This document shows, one piece after another, positions 1-10,744 of a stretch of 27,596 nucleotides of DNA. The DNA is from Coptodactyla brooksi (taxonomy: Eukaryota > Arthropoda > Insecta > Coleoptera > Scarabaeidae): contig JAWQRM010000169.1 in assembly GCA_033557675.1 (NCBI GenBank), forward strand, positions 1 through 27,596. The letters run 5' to 3'. The position numbers and the translations under genes are program-made. The notes below the pieces were generated by a model. It ran no database searches, was not told the origin of the DNA, and saw only the letters and a list, made by a program, of their open reading frames with translations. The first letter of the stretch is position 1. Every line of letters begins with the position of its first letter.

Positions 1-258
1 TCCCGGCACCACCATGAGGCATTACTTCGGTTTGGCACCACATCCTCGGGTCCCTTAAAGGGAATCTCCTCTTCGCTCTACAGGGTAAGAGCCCACAACA
101 GTAAAATTGAAAATTGCTTATTATCCGAAAATTGCTTACTATCAATACATTTCGAATTAAATGTTGTCCGAAAATATGGTATAAATTTACAACTTAAATT
201 AAGTAAAACGAGTTTTTGTATGAAATCTGCAACTCAATTACTAATGCAAGTAACTTAA
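1..258 (+). other. Short open frame at the left window edge, unidentified
   Basis: Frame 1 is open from the first base to a stop at 256-258, 85 codons with no start required, so it may be the end of something lying to the left. The first 90 bases are more GC-rich than what follows and end in a sequence resembling a splice donor (ACAG followed by GGTAAGAG near 79-92). The translation after that point is low-complexity AT-driven sequence. Either an exon ends near 83, or this is chance. I recognise no domain. A transposon remnant is equally possible. Confidence 0.15.
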
Positions 259-1700
259 ATTAGGTTTTAGTTCATTAAGAATTGTAACGTTTCTTGTAAA
301 TGGACTAAAGCAGTTTGAAGTAGTTCTCCATCACTAAGTATTGACTTATTAAGATAAGGAATCTCGTAAGAATTTCGTTTGTAGACATCTTAGATATCTG
401 ACAGCTGCTAGACATGTATGTAATATTAAGAGGAGGATAAAACGTTTTACTTCTCTTTTCGTCATATTAGCCTATACCTACATTCTGCTAAGGAGCACTA
501 CATATCATTTATGTCACCACCTCAATAATATTGTGTTGCTGCTATACCTTTTCTTAATTTTACGTTTTCATAGTACAAACATAGTACATAGCATAGTACA
601 AACCCTCACTCCAAAATTGCTCCATTTAGAAGGAATATTTTGCTTCCAATATAAGCATTTTTTTCATACCAATAAGCACTAATCTATATAAATACCTTAG
701 TTGAAATGTACACGTTTTTGCGTTCATATTGTATTATGTGCATGGCGTTTTCAATTTTATAAATTTTACTTGCAGATGTCAAATTACGATGTCATTTACG
801 AAATAATACAAGAAATTCTGAAGGCAACAGTTTCCTAAAAAAAGATGTGTTTATATAATGGCTTTCATTGGATTGTGTTTCATACAAATTCTTTTGCTCC
901 ACAATTATGGATGATAATTCATTATCTGGATATTAATCAAAATAAAATAAACATTTTTCTCTTATCCACCTACATACATCAGGAAAGTCAATTGTTGACC
1001 AGAATTTTGATTGAAATCAAATAATATTGTAATGCTTCCTTGCGTGACCCATTGAGAACTTTTATTTTGATCTTCTTGTTCTGATCCACCAGTGGTAAAA
1101 GCAACTACTCTTACGTTCGTCTTGAGATGTCAACAGGTGTAATACGTTTTTTCAATTAAATTTTATGCCAGTTTATTTTGATTACTGAGGGAGTCGGTAA
1201 AAGATCAAAATGATCTTCTTGCAACGAACTAGAAATTACTAAAGCATTCGCGTATCTTATTTGTATATATTTGAACTACTAGCAGGGAATACCGATATAC
1301 ACAGTAAAGTATCCACACACTTTGTAAGATAAGATTTTGCAAATAATTTGGAAAGTATCCCATATAACGGAGAAATTAATCAACTGAGTTTGTAAAAAGG
1401 AACGCATTATAACAGTTCTTTACTGCTAAGTAAACATATCACTAGATTACATTTTTTTACGTCTTACAAAAATGTTCTTTAACAGAAACCTTCTCTTTAG
1501 AAAACGTAAGATTGTAGTAATTGTATGCAATTATGAAGTGTGTGACGATTTTCGCGATTGAGTACATACGCTATGACGAACAAAAACTTCAGATTTCGGG
1601 GCGACACTACAACCGTCGTGTTATAAAAATTCTTTACATATACCGCTCCCTCTTGTTTCTTTATCTTACTACCCATTTTTTTTCTTTATTCTCCTTTTGT
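259..1700. other. AT-rich non-coding stretch
   Basis: No frame here resembles a known protein, and I see no long inverted or tandem repeat. Frames are short and rich in Ile, Tyr, Phe and Leu, as expected by chance in AT-rich DNA. It reads as ordinary intergenic or intronic insect sequence. Confidence 0.5.
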
Positions 1701-2110
1701 TTTGTATATTCTTTCTCTTTCCCGGACAATAAATCGCCGGTTGACCTCGGCTTTCGATCCGATCGCGGATAACGTATCATCGGCATCGTCAACGAATAAC
1801 TCCCCGTCGGACCGCCAGAGGGCAGACAACGTCGAAGTGCGGAGGTCAGAGGTCGCTCGATGGTCATCGCACACGAAAATTTTTGGGCGGGCACAGGAAA
1901 AATAATAAACGGATTAATGCGTCGCCCTTCGCCGTATGCATTACAACAACCGTTCTTCTGAGGCAGAACAAGCAGGAAGGCGGACGAATGCTGGACCGTT
2001 TTTCGTACCGCACGGTTTAATACCGTGCCTAATGTCCAAGAGAAAATTTTTCGTACGCCGAATAATGCGCGGTATCGGCTCAGGTAATTTAATGTGTTCG
2101 TAGAAGTGCC
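1700..2110. other. CpG-richer non-coding island
   Basis: This block stands out from its AT-rich flanks by many CG dinucleotides and balanced base use, yet both strands carry only short frames with no recognisable domain. It contains a small perfect hairpin at 2010-2028, with a 7-bp stem (GCACGGT/ACCGTGC) and a 5-base loop. Retained CpGs in an otherwise decayed region suggest single-copy sequence, possibly a regulatory element or a 5' untranslated exon. That function is inference only; the base composition is what is seen. Confidence 0.3.
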
Positions 2111-3465
2111 GCAACGCGGAGATTTTTATATTTTTTTTAGTGTTAAGGTTACGCGTGTAATGTGACTTGAAAGTACAGTTAGTTCTCGTGGGTAATAACG
2201 AAAAGAAATGATGTAAAATTGCCGCAGTCGTTAAACTTAATTATTGCAATGATTTCATTTATTATAGTTCAATTTATTCGGCATAGTGGGCACAACTATC
2301 AAGTTCCAGTAGGTCGTCCACTTGTTTTGGTTAAAAAGCTGTCATTTCTAGTTATTTCATAAGTGAAGAATAAATATGGTGAGAAGCCTTCATTAATAAT
2401 TCTTCTCCACAAGTACTTCTTCATTAACGTTGAAAAGCAAAACTCGAAAACGTTCTGAACAAGATTTTAGTTAACAAAAAGTTAGTGGACAATATTGATT
2501 AGTACTCTTTGGATGTAGAGGACCATGATTAAAGACTTTCCAAATATCTGCTATTTTTACATTCTGGATTAATTAACTAAAAGTACAGAAAAATTGTGTT
2601 TATTTACTTGCCATAAATAAGCAGAGGTTAAATGTTACTGATCGCTGCAGTGGTATTCTTAAACTTCAAATTTTAGACTTTAAAAATATTATTATATTTA
2701 TACAATAATAAAATTTGAATGTTGATTCAAAAAATGTATTACATTTACAAATAACCGTGCAAGTATTAAAAACATAAACTATTAGTAATCTTATAAAACA
2801 GTAGGATGTATGAAATTAGTCTCCAAATAAAATGTGTAACTAGTACTGAAGGTACCAAACTTTTAAAAGCTTTTAACCAGGTAACTGCAGAATTTAGTTT
2901 TAAAAATCTCTCGTGTGTTGCGTAAATACAATCATGCGACGACGAATATGAAGGTTACATCAAATAGTATCAGGAATCCTTTTTTGTGACTTGTATAACT
3001 CCAGTTGTCACGAGTTTTTGTTGTTGGGTTGGTACACTACGACCCAATGCGCTGTTGGTAGTAGTAGCCATGTTGGATACTTACGTTATTGTTGGCTGTC
3101 GAAAAGGTTACACGTGTTTTAGCGTGCTCGGCGATTTTTTATTTGCGAAAAAATTTAACAAAAAAGGAATATAACAAACATTTATACATGGTACAAGTAA
3201 TAAAAATAAAGTAAAAGAATCGTGAAGACGTTGACGAGCGCCCTGGATGCTACAAGATAGCCAGGGGGTTTTGCCAAAACTAAAAGTACCGAAACGTTCG
3301 GCAAATAGAAATTTCTTTAGAGTTTAGATATACATATATTTAATGCATTAATCAACAAATGATAATCACTTCTAATATAGTAACAACAAATCATATTATA
3401 TTAGTATAATAATTAGGAAACCTACAACAGTTCCCAAAGAGAATTATTCGCAATGTCGTGCGCGG
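2111..3465. other. Non-coding stretch, no feature seen
   Basis: AT-rich sequence without a convincing coding frame. A frame at 2986-3174 has no recognisable motif and its composition looks random. I see no terminal inverted repeats or tandem arrays. Confidence 0.45.
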
Positions 3466-3469
3466 CAGT

Positions 3470-5240
3470 TTTTTTTTTGTTCGATTGTCATCAGCTGAAT
3501 GATGCGCTCGTAGCCAAATTCGAACATATTTTTCCGGATTAAATGAATGTTGAGTCAACATTTTAAATCAACAAACAAGTTCTTATCCCATTTATAATCA
3601 AGTTCATGTTGCTAAATCCGCGTTTGCATTCAGAACAACTGCAAGGAATAATTTTAGACTATGAAAATAATTTTTCCAAATCTACGGATACTTTTCTTCC
3701 ACCATTATTCAAATAGTCTGTGTACGTATTGGTAGATTTCGATGTAAATTTATTAAATCTTTTGCATAGTGATTCCATTTCTTTTTCTCCATATCCAACG
3801 TCAATATTAGTTGGACATTCGTTCGATTTTAAAATCTTGAATTCGTTGATATTTATTTCAGTATCGTTAAATAATCTTTTATTCATAATGTTAATGATGC
3901 TAGTTAAGAATTGGTTTTTGTTAATGATTTTGTCTTTACTATAGTCCGTTAAATTGATTGAACGAAATTCCATTTCGTAAATGGAATTTATCGCTTCTAA
4001 GAACTTATTTCCTTTTTGGTGATCTTTGAGTGATTCCAGGAAACGAATAGTCCATCTTATTTTTTTGTCAGCGTAAACAATTGTAGCATTTCTGTATTAT
4101 AACGCGTCCGATAATAATGATGATTCGTGCAATACATCATACATTAGAGTAAGGTTCAATAGAAAATTTTTCGATGTTATATATTTATAGAATCCCATAT
4201 ACATGGGTTGTTCTGTTTTCGACGTTTTTGGTCCGCTGCAGCTACCCGAAAATGATTACATAGAGACTCAAAATTTTGCCAAATGGCAGACACTAATCTA
4301 CAAGAACTAGCAACCCATCGAATTCCTAATACTCGCCCAATTTTTTTAATTTCAGTCATCAAATCTTCTGCGCACAATTCTAACTCTTTGATTTTTTGGA
4401 GATTGGTGATACAGCGAATACAATTTATCCATAGATATTTAAAAATGATTAATTCCGTTTACTTCAGCAACAGTATCTCCGATGAATAATTCAATGCGAT
4501 GATTTACACAATGCCATAGAAGCAAATTAGGATATTTGTTTAGGAATTGTTTGGCAATTGAAATGAAATTATGTGTTAAATAATTGTCGTCGAATTCATA
4601 GTTTTTTAAACTATTTAGCAGGCTTTCTGTTATTGCGTTTAATTTTATTCACTTCACACTTTAAAAAAATATTAAAGTTATATATGATATAACTTTAATA
4701 TTTTAATAACAATTTAATAACAACAAGAATAAAAATTTTACCATTGACTTCGATAATTGGTTTGCATACTCCTAATTTCATATTTTTGGCTGTATGATTT
4801 ATATTGGTGCAAGTTTAAGATCGAGATCGTAACAAAGCAAAACAATCAGAAAATGGTCGAACGTGTTTTATACGCTATTTTAAAAACTTTCCAAGTACTG
4901 TTAACAACAGAATTATTTAAATGGTCGTAATAGGATACCGAAGTTGAACTTCATTCTTTTCAAATGCAAACGTCTTGTGTTTTAAACCCTCCCAAGTTTC
5001 TCACGAAGCACATATCGAATATCCTAATTTTTCTGAATTTGAAATTATCCATGGAAAATTCTTCTTTTTCAAGGCCCTCATATCAACTGTCCAAATACTT
5101 GGCCAAGTTGTGGTCGAACTTTTGTCTTTTTTCTGCATCTTCATCCTCAGTTGCTGGGGAAGTAGTTGGCGCGAATGTAAATTTTATAATTTTGTTATTA
5201 GTTTCTTCCTAGGAAGAACCTTCATTTGAACGATCTTGTT
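3470..5240 (-). pseudogene. hAT-superfamily transposase relic, KIAA1586-like
   Basis: Read on the minus strand, fragments in shifting frames follow the order of the KIAA1586-like (hAT-type) family. Near 5040 is an N-terminal zinc-finger-like piece (FPWIISNSEKLGYSICAS) followed by LGGFKTQDV in another frame. At 4484-4529 is LLLWHCVNHRIELF, the family's WHC..HR.EL signature. At 4250-4377 is IGRVLGIRWVASS. At 3659-4100 is the stretch RTIRFLESLKDHQK through INKNQFLTSI. At 3590-3660 comes the C-terminal dimerisation motif IIPCSCSECKRGFS, and at 3475-3545 FNPEKYVRIWLR. Several frameshifts and stops, and a palindrome at 4666-4704, show it is dead. Known role of the family: cut-and-paste transposition, with some relatives co-opted by hosts. 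Open frames remain only in pieces of up to about 100 codons (3659-3973). The identity is firm; the exact ends are approximate. Confidence 0.82.
4666..4704. repeat. Perfect AT-rich palindrome inside the hAT relic
   Basis: Two perfect 17-base arms flank a 5-base spacer (TATGA-like centre). It lies in a non-matching gap of the hAT relic, so it may be a small inserted sequence or part of one. Confidence 0.7.
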
Positions 5241-6035
5241 TATTAAAAAATCTGATATCGGTCATCTTTCGTTTGTGTGTCATATTGAAATGTATTAACG
5301 AAAACTATATCGGTAATATCTATAGCTGTCTAGAATTTACTGTATTCCATTTCATTGGAGTACTTTATCTACTTCTATTGAGTAATATGGCCCACATCAT
5401 TAAAAATTATTTATATTTAGGACGATTTCACATATCGGTGACGGGGCTTGGCTTTTGTTTTTCGAAACAGCGACAATAATAAATGTTGACTTGAGACGAG
5501 GATTTTACTTTTCTATATGTTAACAACGTGAGGAATGAAACTTTTCTTTTACATCGTGTGCTAAGAATTTCATTGCTTGAGACAAAATTGTCAAAAAGAT
5601 AACAGTATTATTCAATTGAAGTGGGTAAGGTCACTTTTCTTAAGAAAATACAAAATTAGGCGTACCAAAGAATATTTTTAATGAGTAAACTTTTAGTTTA
5701 CTCATTAAAAATATTCTATATTATGTATTATAAATATTATGTATTTTTAATACATAATTCTTTTTTTCAATATATTCCATTTTATTGTTGATTGATTGAA
5801 CTTTGTACATCGATGAAAACAAATTTGGTGTAGTAAAATAAACACTAATAGTAATAACAAATTGGTTATTATTAAACATATATATATAGGGCTCGCTAGC
5901 AGTATTCGCTGATACCGACATCTTACGCCTACTACCATTGGTAAAAGAACTTTTCAAAAAATATATTTTTTATTTGGAGAAATTTGATAAGTTTGTAACC
6001 GATTCGCCACAATAAAGTTCAGGAACACGTTGCGC
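5241..6035. other. AT-rich non-coding stretch with palindromes
   Basis: No protein match is recognised on either strand. The frames at 5273-5479 and 5721-5957 look like chance frames. The notable content is the perfect palindrome at 5669-5717 and a weaker one around 5733-5756 (TTATGTATTTTTAATACATAA). Confidence 0.5.
5669..5717. repeat. Perfect 22-bp-arm hairpin
   Basis: Arms of 22 bases (starting AGAATATTTTTAATGAG) are exact reverse complements around a 5-base loop, TTTTA. The perfection of the match in a decayed region suggests a recent origin, or a terminal structure of a small element. Confidence 0.85.
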
Positions 6036-6039
6036 CTAC

Positions 6040-6330
6040 AAAAAAGAGTACCGGTAGGTCCTTCCAGATTATTCCGGTTCGAACACAGCCCTGAGGATAG
6101 CTGATGGCAAGATCGAAAAGCTAAACAGAATAATTATGAACAATCCCCGAATCTCCATCAGAGAGCATGGTGATGATGTTGTTTGAAGAGGATGTTAATG
6201 AAGCAATTTTTTCAAATTTTTTTAGCAGAAGAACGTTTTTGGCAGCAACATTTGTTCTGAAGTTGTTGAATTGCGACTAAAAGCAGTTTCGAATGAAACG
6301 AAATTCAGCTGCCCAGGTGAATTCTTGATT
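6040..6330 (+). pseudogene. mariner transposase scrap (helix-turn-helix region)
   Basis: In one frame near 6108-6165 the translation reads IEKLNRIIMNNPRISIRE, which resembles the second helix-turn-helix of mariner transposases. In another frame, near 6242-6300, it reads FVLKLLNCD, a stop, then KQFRM, resembling the mariner segment that follows the DNA-binding domain (FVPKLL..DQKQ.R). Stops and frameshifts separate the pieces, and no catalytic DDD triad follows. The order and spacing fit mariner, but the fragment is short. Confidence 0.5.
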
Positions 6331-6419
6331 TATCCTCCTAGCCACATCATCTGAAGAGAAGCCATACATAGGGATGGGAATGAGAATCAGTGGGTATTAA
6401 GAATATCCGAGTTAAATAT

Positions 6420-7950
6420 GGTCACTATCAAATAATACCAACTTACAATGCAAGAACGCTCGTACAGAACCAAGATTGTTGGTGTTGGAGGAAGAGATAA
6501 ATGACAAAAGACGGGACATAATTGAAGTGGGCAAAATCAGATGACAAAAAGAAGCACGCTTACAAAGACCTACAGGGCTTCTAAAGAAGCACATAGCTAG
6601 TAATAAAAATATACATATCTATAAAATAAAACACTGATGACACTGCGAAAGTCGGTTTCATGGTGCACAAAAAATAAAGGAAAAAATAGAGATGTACACA
6701 TCATCACCAAGGTAGCTCATATCATACTACAAATATCATAAAGTTACATCAAATATATCACATCAAATATAATACAAATATATAGCCCTATAGGATATAC
6801 AGATGAAACATTGGAATAATTAAACTGCACTATTTTGTGTTCTAATCGGAGACTAGAACGCAAAAGTAGGAAAAAGGGGACGCAAGCAAAGATTGCTGGG
6901 AAAATATGGAATAGAACCCAGAAATGAGAAAGGGCATCGATCGGCTATGCGGAAAGTCAAAATCTTCACATTACATACTCCAAGAAAAGAGAAAATATAA
7001 AATGGACCTGATGGAGCGCAAGTGGCAAATACAAACACGAAAATGAATATTTTCGCATTACAGAATCACTTAATCAATGACGTCCAACACTTCCTCATAG
7101 AAGCGACCACAGTTACATCAAACTTTACTCTAAACACTCAAAAAAAACGAGAGTATCTAATAAAAGGAGACAAAAATAAGCTGAGTGAAAATACAAGAAG
7201 GAAAAATAGATTAATAAAATGACTGAAGAAAAGCTTGTCGCACAACAAACATTTAAAAATAAGATGTCCTAGATGATATAAATAAAAAGCTAACGAAAAC
7301 AAGTGCCCAGTTGGGTCTAAAAATTGCAAAAATCAGAAGACAACATAAAAGCCAGGAGGTGAGCAAAAGAACAAAACAACTAATAGAAAAGAGGACACAA
7401 AGTAATGTAACGAAAACATCATAGACAAGATCATAACAGAAAACAAAAGGTTAAAAGAAGAAAAGTAAATAACAACATAATATCACAAATAAATTAAAAA
7501 AGAGGAGGACGCAATTACAAGTAACAGACAGGAAATAATAGAAATAAAAGAAAATAATTTGAAAACCTGTATAGCTCGAAGATTAAACGAACACAAACAG
7601 CAAGAAGAAAAATTGAGAACGTGGGACCAGAAGAGTTGAAAGAAATAGAGATCCACGACATAAGAAAAACAATCAAAGATGAACAACAGGGTACCAAAAG
7701 AAGGTGGAATTATACCAGAACTGATAAAACTGCAAGACATAGAACTTCTTAAAAAACTAAAAATATTATTTATTAACGGTGTGTATGAGAAAGGAATCCC
7801 AAAGTACTATGACAGTGATGTGATGATTTTGCTACACAAAAATAGAAACAATCACTATGAATTTATCAATAACGAAAAATTGTGCCGGCTGTACAGTTAG
7901 GACTTAAGAACAAATTTTATCGGAAAACAGCCTTTGGAAAGGAAATAAAA
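6420..7950 (+). pseudogene. Non-LTR retrotransposon (LINE), 5' part: AP endonuclease and start of reverse transcriptase
   Basis: Decayed frames follow the layout of an APE-type LINE. An endonuclease start resembling YNTRTL..NQRL lies near 6440-6500. VGFMVHKK follows near 6650, then an IIQIY.P segment near 6770. NERGHRS lies near 6920, and the GPDGA endonuclease signature near 7002. The reverse transcriptase begins in a 73-codon frame at 7679-7900 with GGIIPELIK and IPKYYDSDVMILLHK, matching the finger region of LINE polymerases. The copy then breaks off near 7950 and resumes at 9941. Many stops show it is inactive. The clade (CR1-, RTE- or Jockey-like) cannot be fixed by eye. Confidence 0.75.
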
Positions 7951-7976
7951 CCTCATTTTACTTATCACCAAGCTTT

Positions 7977-8385
7977 CGAATAATTCTTTTATTCTTCTTC
8001 AGGGTTCAAGCTACAAAATACATGACAAACTGATAACAACAATTGAATTATTAAATTTAAGCTATAAGAACATAATAGAGGTCAACCTAACCTTGAAAAC
8101 ATGAATTGAATAATGGAAAAAATGGGAACAGTTTTCGTTAAAAAGGTACCTGAAGGAGAACCTGGTAAATGAATAACCAAAAAGAAACAAAGAGATACTT
8201 ACAAATATGTCAAAATACGTGAACAGTTACAAAGCAAAATTAAAAATGCACATATCTACAACCGGCAAACGTGAGTGAATTAAAGCGCCACACACCTTCA
8301 CGGCAAATGTGAGTTCAATTATTATTATCAGTTCTTTCATGTATTTTGTACCTTAAACCCTGAAGAAGAATAAAAGAATTATTCG
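7977..8385. repeat. 409-bp inverted-repeat element
   Basis: The left arm (7977-8047) and right arm (8314-8385) are imperfect reverse complements of about 71 bases. The outer 30 bases (starting CGAATAATTCTTTTATTC) match exactly. The interior holds no convincing gene. In the right arm the motif CCCTGAAGAAGAATAAAAG resembles the CTGAAGA motif at the ends of Penelope-like elements, including the one at 18061-20186, so this may be a small non-autonomous relative. It could equally be a foldback or MITE. I see no clear target duplication. Confidence 0.7.
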
Positions 8386-8429
8386 TTGTGTTGTTCTTGA
8401 TATTTTTTTTTCTTGCTCTTTACACTAAA

Positions 8430-9670
8430 TTATCTCTCATTGTGGTTCCCAAGAAAGTGAGAAGCAGTCACAGTGATGTTAAGAAGCCTAAGTGCACTAA
8501 AGATGGCTGATGCGGCTAAAGGAGTGACTATATTAACGACGCAAAGGTGTTAAGTGTTAGAAGAAATAGAAAACCTTTTATTAGTTTAGATTAATGAAAA
8601 GCACCTTGCTGGAGATAATATTGGCGAAGACCTAATATACGAAAAGCTTTACTTTTGCACTTTCGTGAGGAGCCTCTACTTGATTCGAGATATTTTGTCG
8701 ACGAACTGGAATTCATAGTGTTGAATTCCAGTCGCTGGTGTGGAGGAATTTGCAAACATCATCAACTCTGAAGGTTACCTACCCTATCAGGTTTTTAATT
8801 GCTATAAAACAGGACTTTTTTGAAAAAAAAAACGTCAGGAATGATCTACATAATCAATCCAACAGGAAAAATCACTGTCTGTGATTTTTTGCGCCAACGG
8901 TCAAGAAATACCTTGAGAAAAATACTCGTAATTTGCGTGTTTGGTGGTTATGAACAACGCTCCTGCCCATCCTGCAAGTATGACGAAGACCTTGATGTTG
9001 AATATGATTTAATAAAGCCAAATTTCTGCCTCCTAATTTCACTACTTTTATCCAGCCCAACGATCGACAAACAATTTCTAATTTCAACAAGTTATGTACA
9101 CTGGCTCTTTTTTCCAAAAGTTTCCAAGTGAACACTCATTGACAAAACATGGAACAAAGTTCCTAAACGCATATTTTAATCTACCTAGAAGAGCCTTTGG
9201 CCGGGTTGTGTGTCTGACAGAGACTTCGAGGAGACGGATGTAACAGAAGTGCCCATTAACAAGTATACCTATTGAGTAAGAAGCTAGCGGAGGACCATAG
9301 ACAAGAACTCAACACAGAAGAACTTGTTGAAATGTAATCCGAACAGTTGAAAATTGTACAAGAGAAGCACTCAAGACAGGAGAAGGAAGAGGTGATATAT
9401 ATGTTTTAGGTGCTCAGATCAAAGAAATTTGTAATATGTGGAGCGAATGACTAGAGTGAGTGACTAGCAGAGCAGTGGACGAATCTATCTTAAATCACAA
9501 TGTGATGCCGCATTTTCGGAAAATTATTCAACAAGGAAAAATACAAACATCTCTGGATCATTATCTTATAAAAATACAAGTTGTCGAGCCTGTAATCGAA
9601 CCACTTTCCAGGACAAACAAGAGAAAGAAATATCAGAAATATCAACACAGTTGCTCGACGTTAATATAAA
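8430..9670 (+). pseudogene. Tigger/pogo-family transposase relic
   Basis: Pieces in several frames match the Tigger (CENP-B-type HTH plus DDE_1) transposase in order. An N-terminal basic segment lies near 8450-8510 and a possible F.FK.GLF-like stretch at 8790-8820. VKKYLEKN follows near 8899. At 9020-9070 comes the diagnostic FLPPNFTTFIQPNDRQ, equivalent to LPPNTTS.IQPMDQ. At 9290-9345 is an acidic ELNTEELVEM segment, and at 9511-9564 the C-terminal FRKIIQQGKIQTSLDHYL, like the family's FR..L..RQ.Q.SLD.F. Frameshifts and stops are frequent, so it cannot make transposase. The right terminal repeat lies at 9900-9938; the left one was not found and is probably lost next to the inverted-repeat element at 7977-8385. 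Confidence 0.8.
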
Positions 9671-9770
9671 ATTAGTCTTTCTTTTTAACCTCCTCTACCA
9701 TCTACCTGTGCTAGAAACTATCAACCATAAAGCCAAAGTTATTCTGCAGATTTTATATTATATATTTTTG

Positions 9771-9938
9771 TCACACCAAATTTCACAAAAAAGTTGAAAG
9801 ACAATATTTCTGGGGCGGGCGAACGGATTAGCTAGATTTGCATTAATTCCAATGGGAAGAATTGTTTCGGTTCGCGAACATTTCGGTGCGCGAACGGAGT
9901 CAAGACACCAATTAAGTTCGTGACCCGAGGTACCACTG
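9771..9938 (+). mobile_element. 3' end and terminal inverted repeat of the Tigger-like element
   Basis: Read inward on the minus strand from 9938, the sequence begins CAGTGGTACCTCGGGTCAC, then contains repeated GTTCGCGAAC-type blocks and CAATGGGAAGAATTGTTTCGG. This is the style of Tigger-like terminal repeats with the CAGTGGTACCTCG opening. It is followed by TA (9939-9940), the expected target dinucleotide. The LINE reading frame resumes immediately after, which fixes this boundary. Confidence 0.8.
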
Positions 9939-9940
9939 TA

Positions 9941-10740
9941 CATCTACACTAGGCATTCATAGACTGTAAAAAAGCCTCAGACTTACTAGAAATACGAGCT
10001 GTAATTACAAAACTGTAAGCTTGACTCAAAGTATATTGAAATCTTCAAAAACGTATACAAAGAAGCTACCAGCACAGTACTACATATAAGAAGCTACAGT
10101 GTTCACATAAGCGATCTACATTAGGTAATGGCGAAAGATTGAATAGCTTAAAAGATGCACATACCTAGGTCATGAAATAAGAATAAATAAAGACAAGCAG
10201 ACAACGATCTTAAATCATAGAATTTGAAATGAATCGGGCGTGTTCGGCAAACTAAGTAACATACTTCAACACAGAAACAGTTTTACAACAGAAATGAAGG
10301 TCATAATATGACAACAATTCATAATTATAGTATTATTATATGCTACGAAGACATTGACATTCACATCAAAAACAATCCAGCAACACAACTAAACATGGGA
10401 AAGTTCATTTGAGATATAAAACTAAAAGACAACAAATCTATTAAATGGATAAGCCAACGAACCGAGATGAGAGATATGAGTGAAGCAATAATGAAATCTA
10501 AATGGGAATGAGCTAGTCATGTAGCCAGAATGGATGGCAACAAATAGACGAAGAAAACAACAGAATGGAAGCTATGGGTCGAAGGGAGAAAGAAGGGAAG
10601 GCCCGATCGCATGATGATATTAGAAGGAAACACCGCGAAAAGATAAATGCCAACAGCACTATGATAAGTAGTAAGAGAAACGGCAAGGTAGAGTGAAAAG
10701 AAATAGAGGAGGAGTAAAGCAATTCAGTATATTATATTCA
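9941..10740 (+). pseudogene. LINE, 3' part: reverse transcriptase palm, thumb and C-terminus
   Basis: This continues the LINE broken at 7950. The translation opens with HLH, a stop, then AFIDCKKASDLLE, equivalent to the palm motif AF(I/V)DY.KAFDS.E. It goes on to YIEIFKNVYKEATS near 10030, HTYLGHEIRINKDKQ near 10165, FGKLSNILQHRNSF near 10240 and TEMKVI near 10290. It ends in the basic C-terminal region near 10500-10600 (W..ASHVARMDG-like, then EGRKKGRP). The palm YADD segment is missing. Stops and frameshifts occur throughout. The resumption exactly after the Tigger end shows that Tigger inserted into an existing LINE copy. Confidence 0.75.
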
Positions 10741-10744
10741 GTAT

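Noticed and set aside
1661..1905. Overlapping frames on both strands in the CpG-rich island
   Set aside because: Mutually overlapping in several frames, as expected when stop codons are rare in GC-richer DNA; no domain seen.
4964..5229. Overlapping plus-strand frames of 82-84 codons
   Set aside because: Antisense to the hAT-like relic, which explains the sequence better.
8820..9131. 103-codon plus-strand frame as an intact gene
   Set aside because: It mixes frames relative to the Tigger match and carries no motif across its length; it is part of the decayed transposase region.
8872..9135. 87-codon minus-strand frame
   Set aside because: Antisense to the Tigger transposase relic with its LPPN..T.IQP motif.
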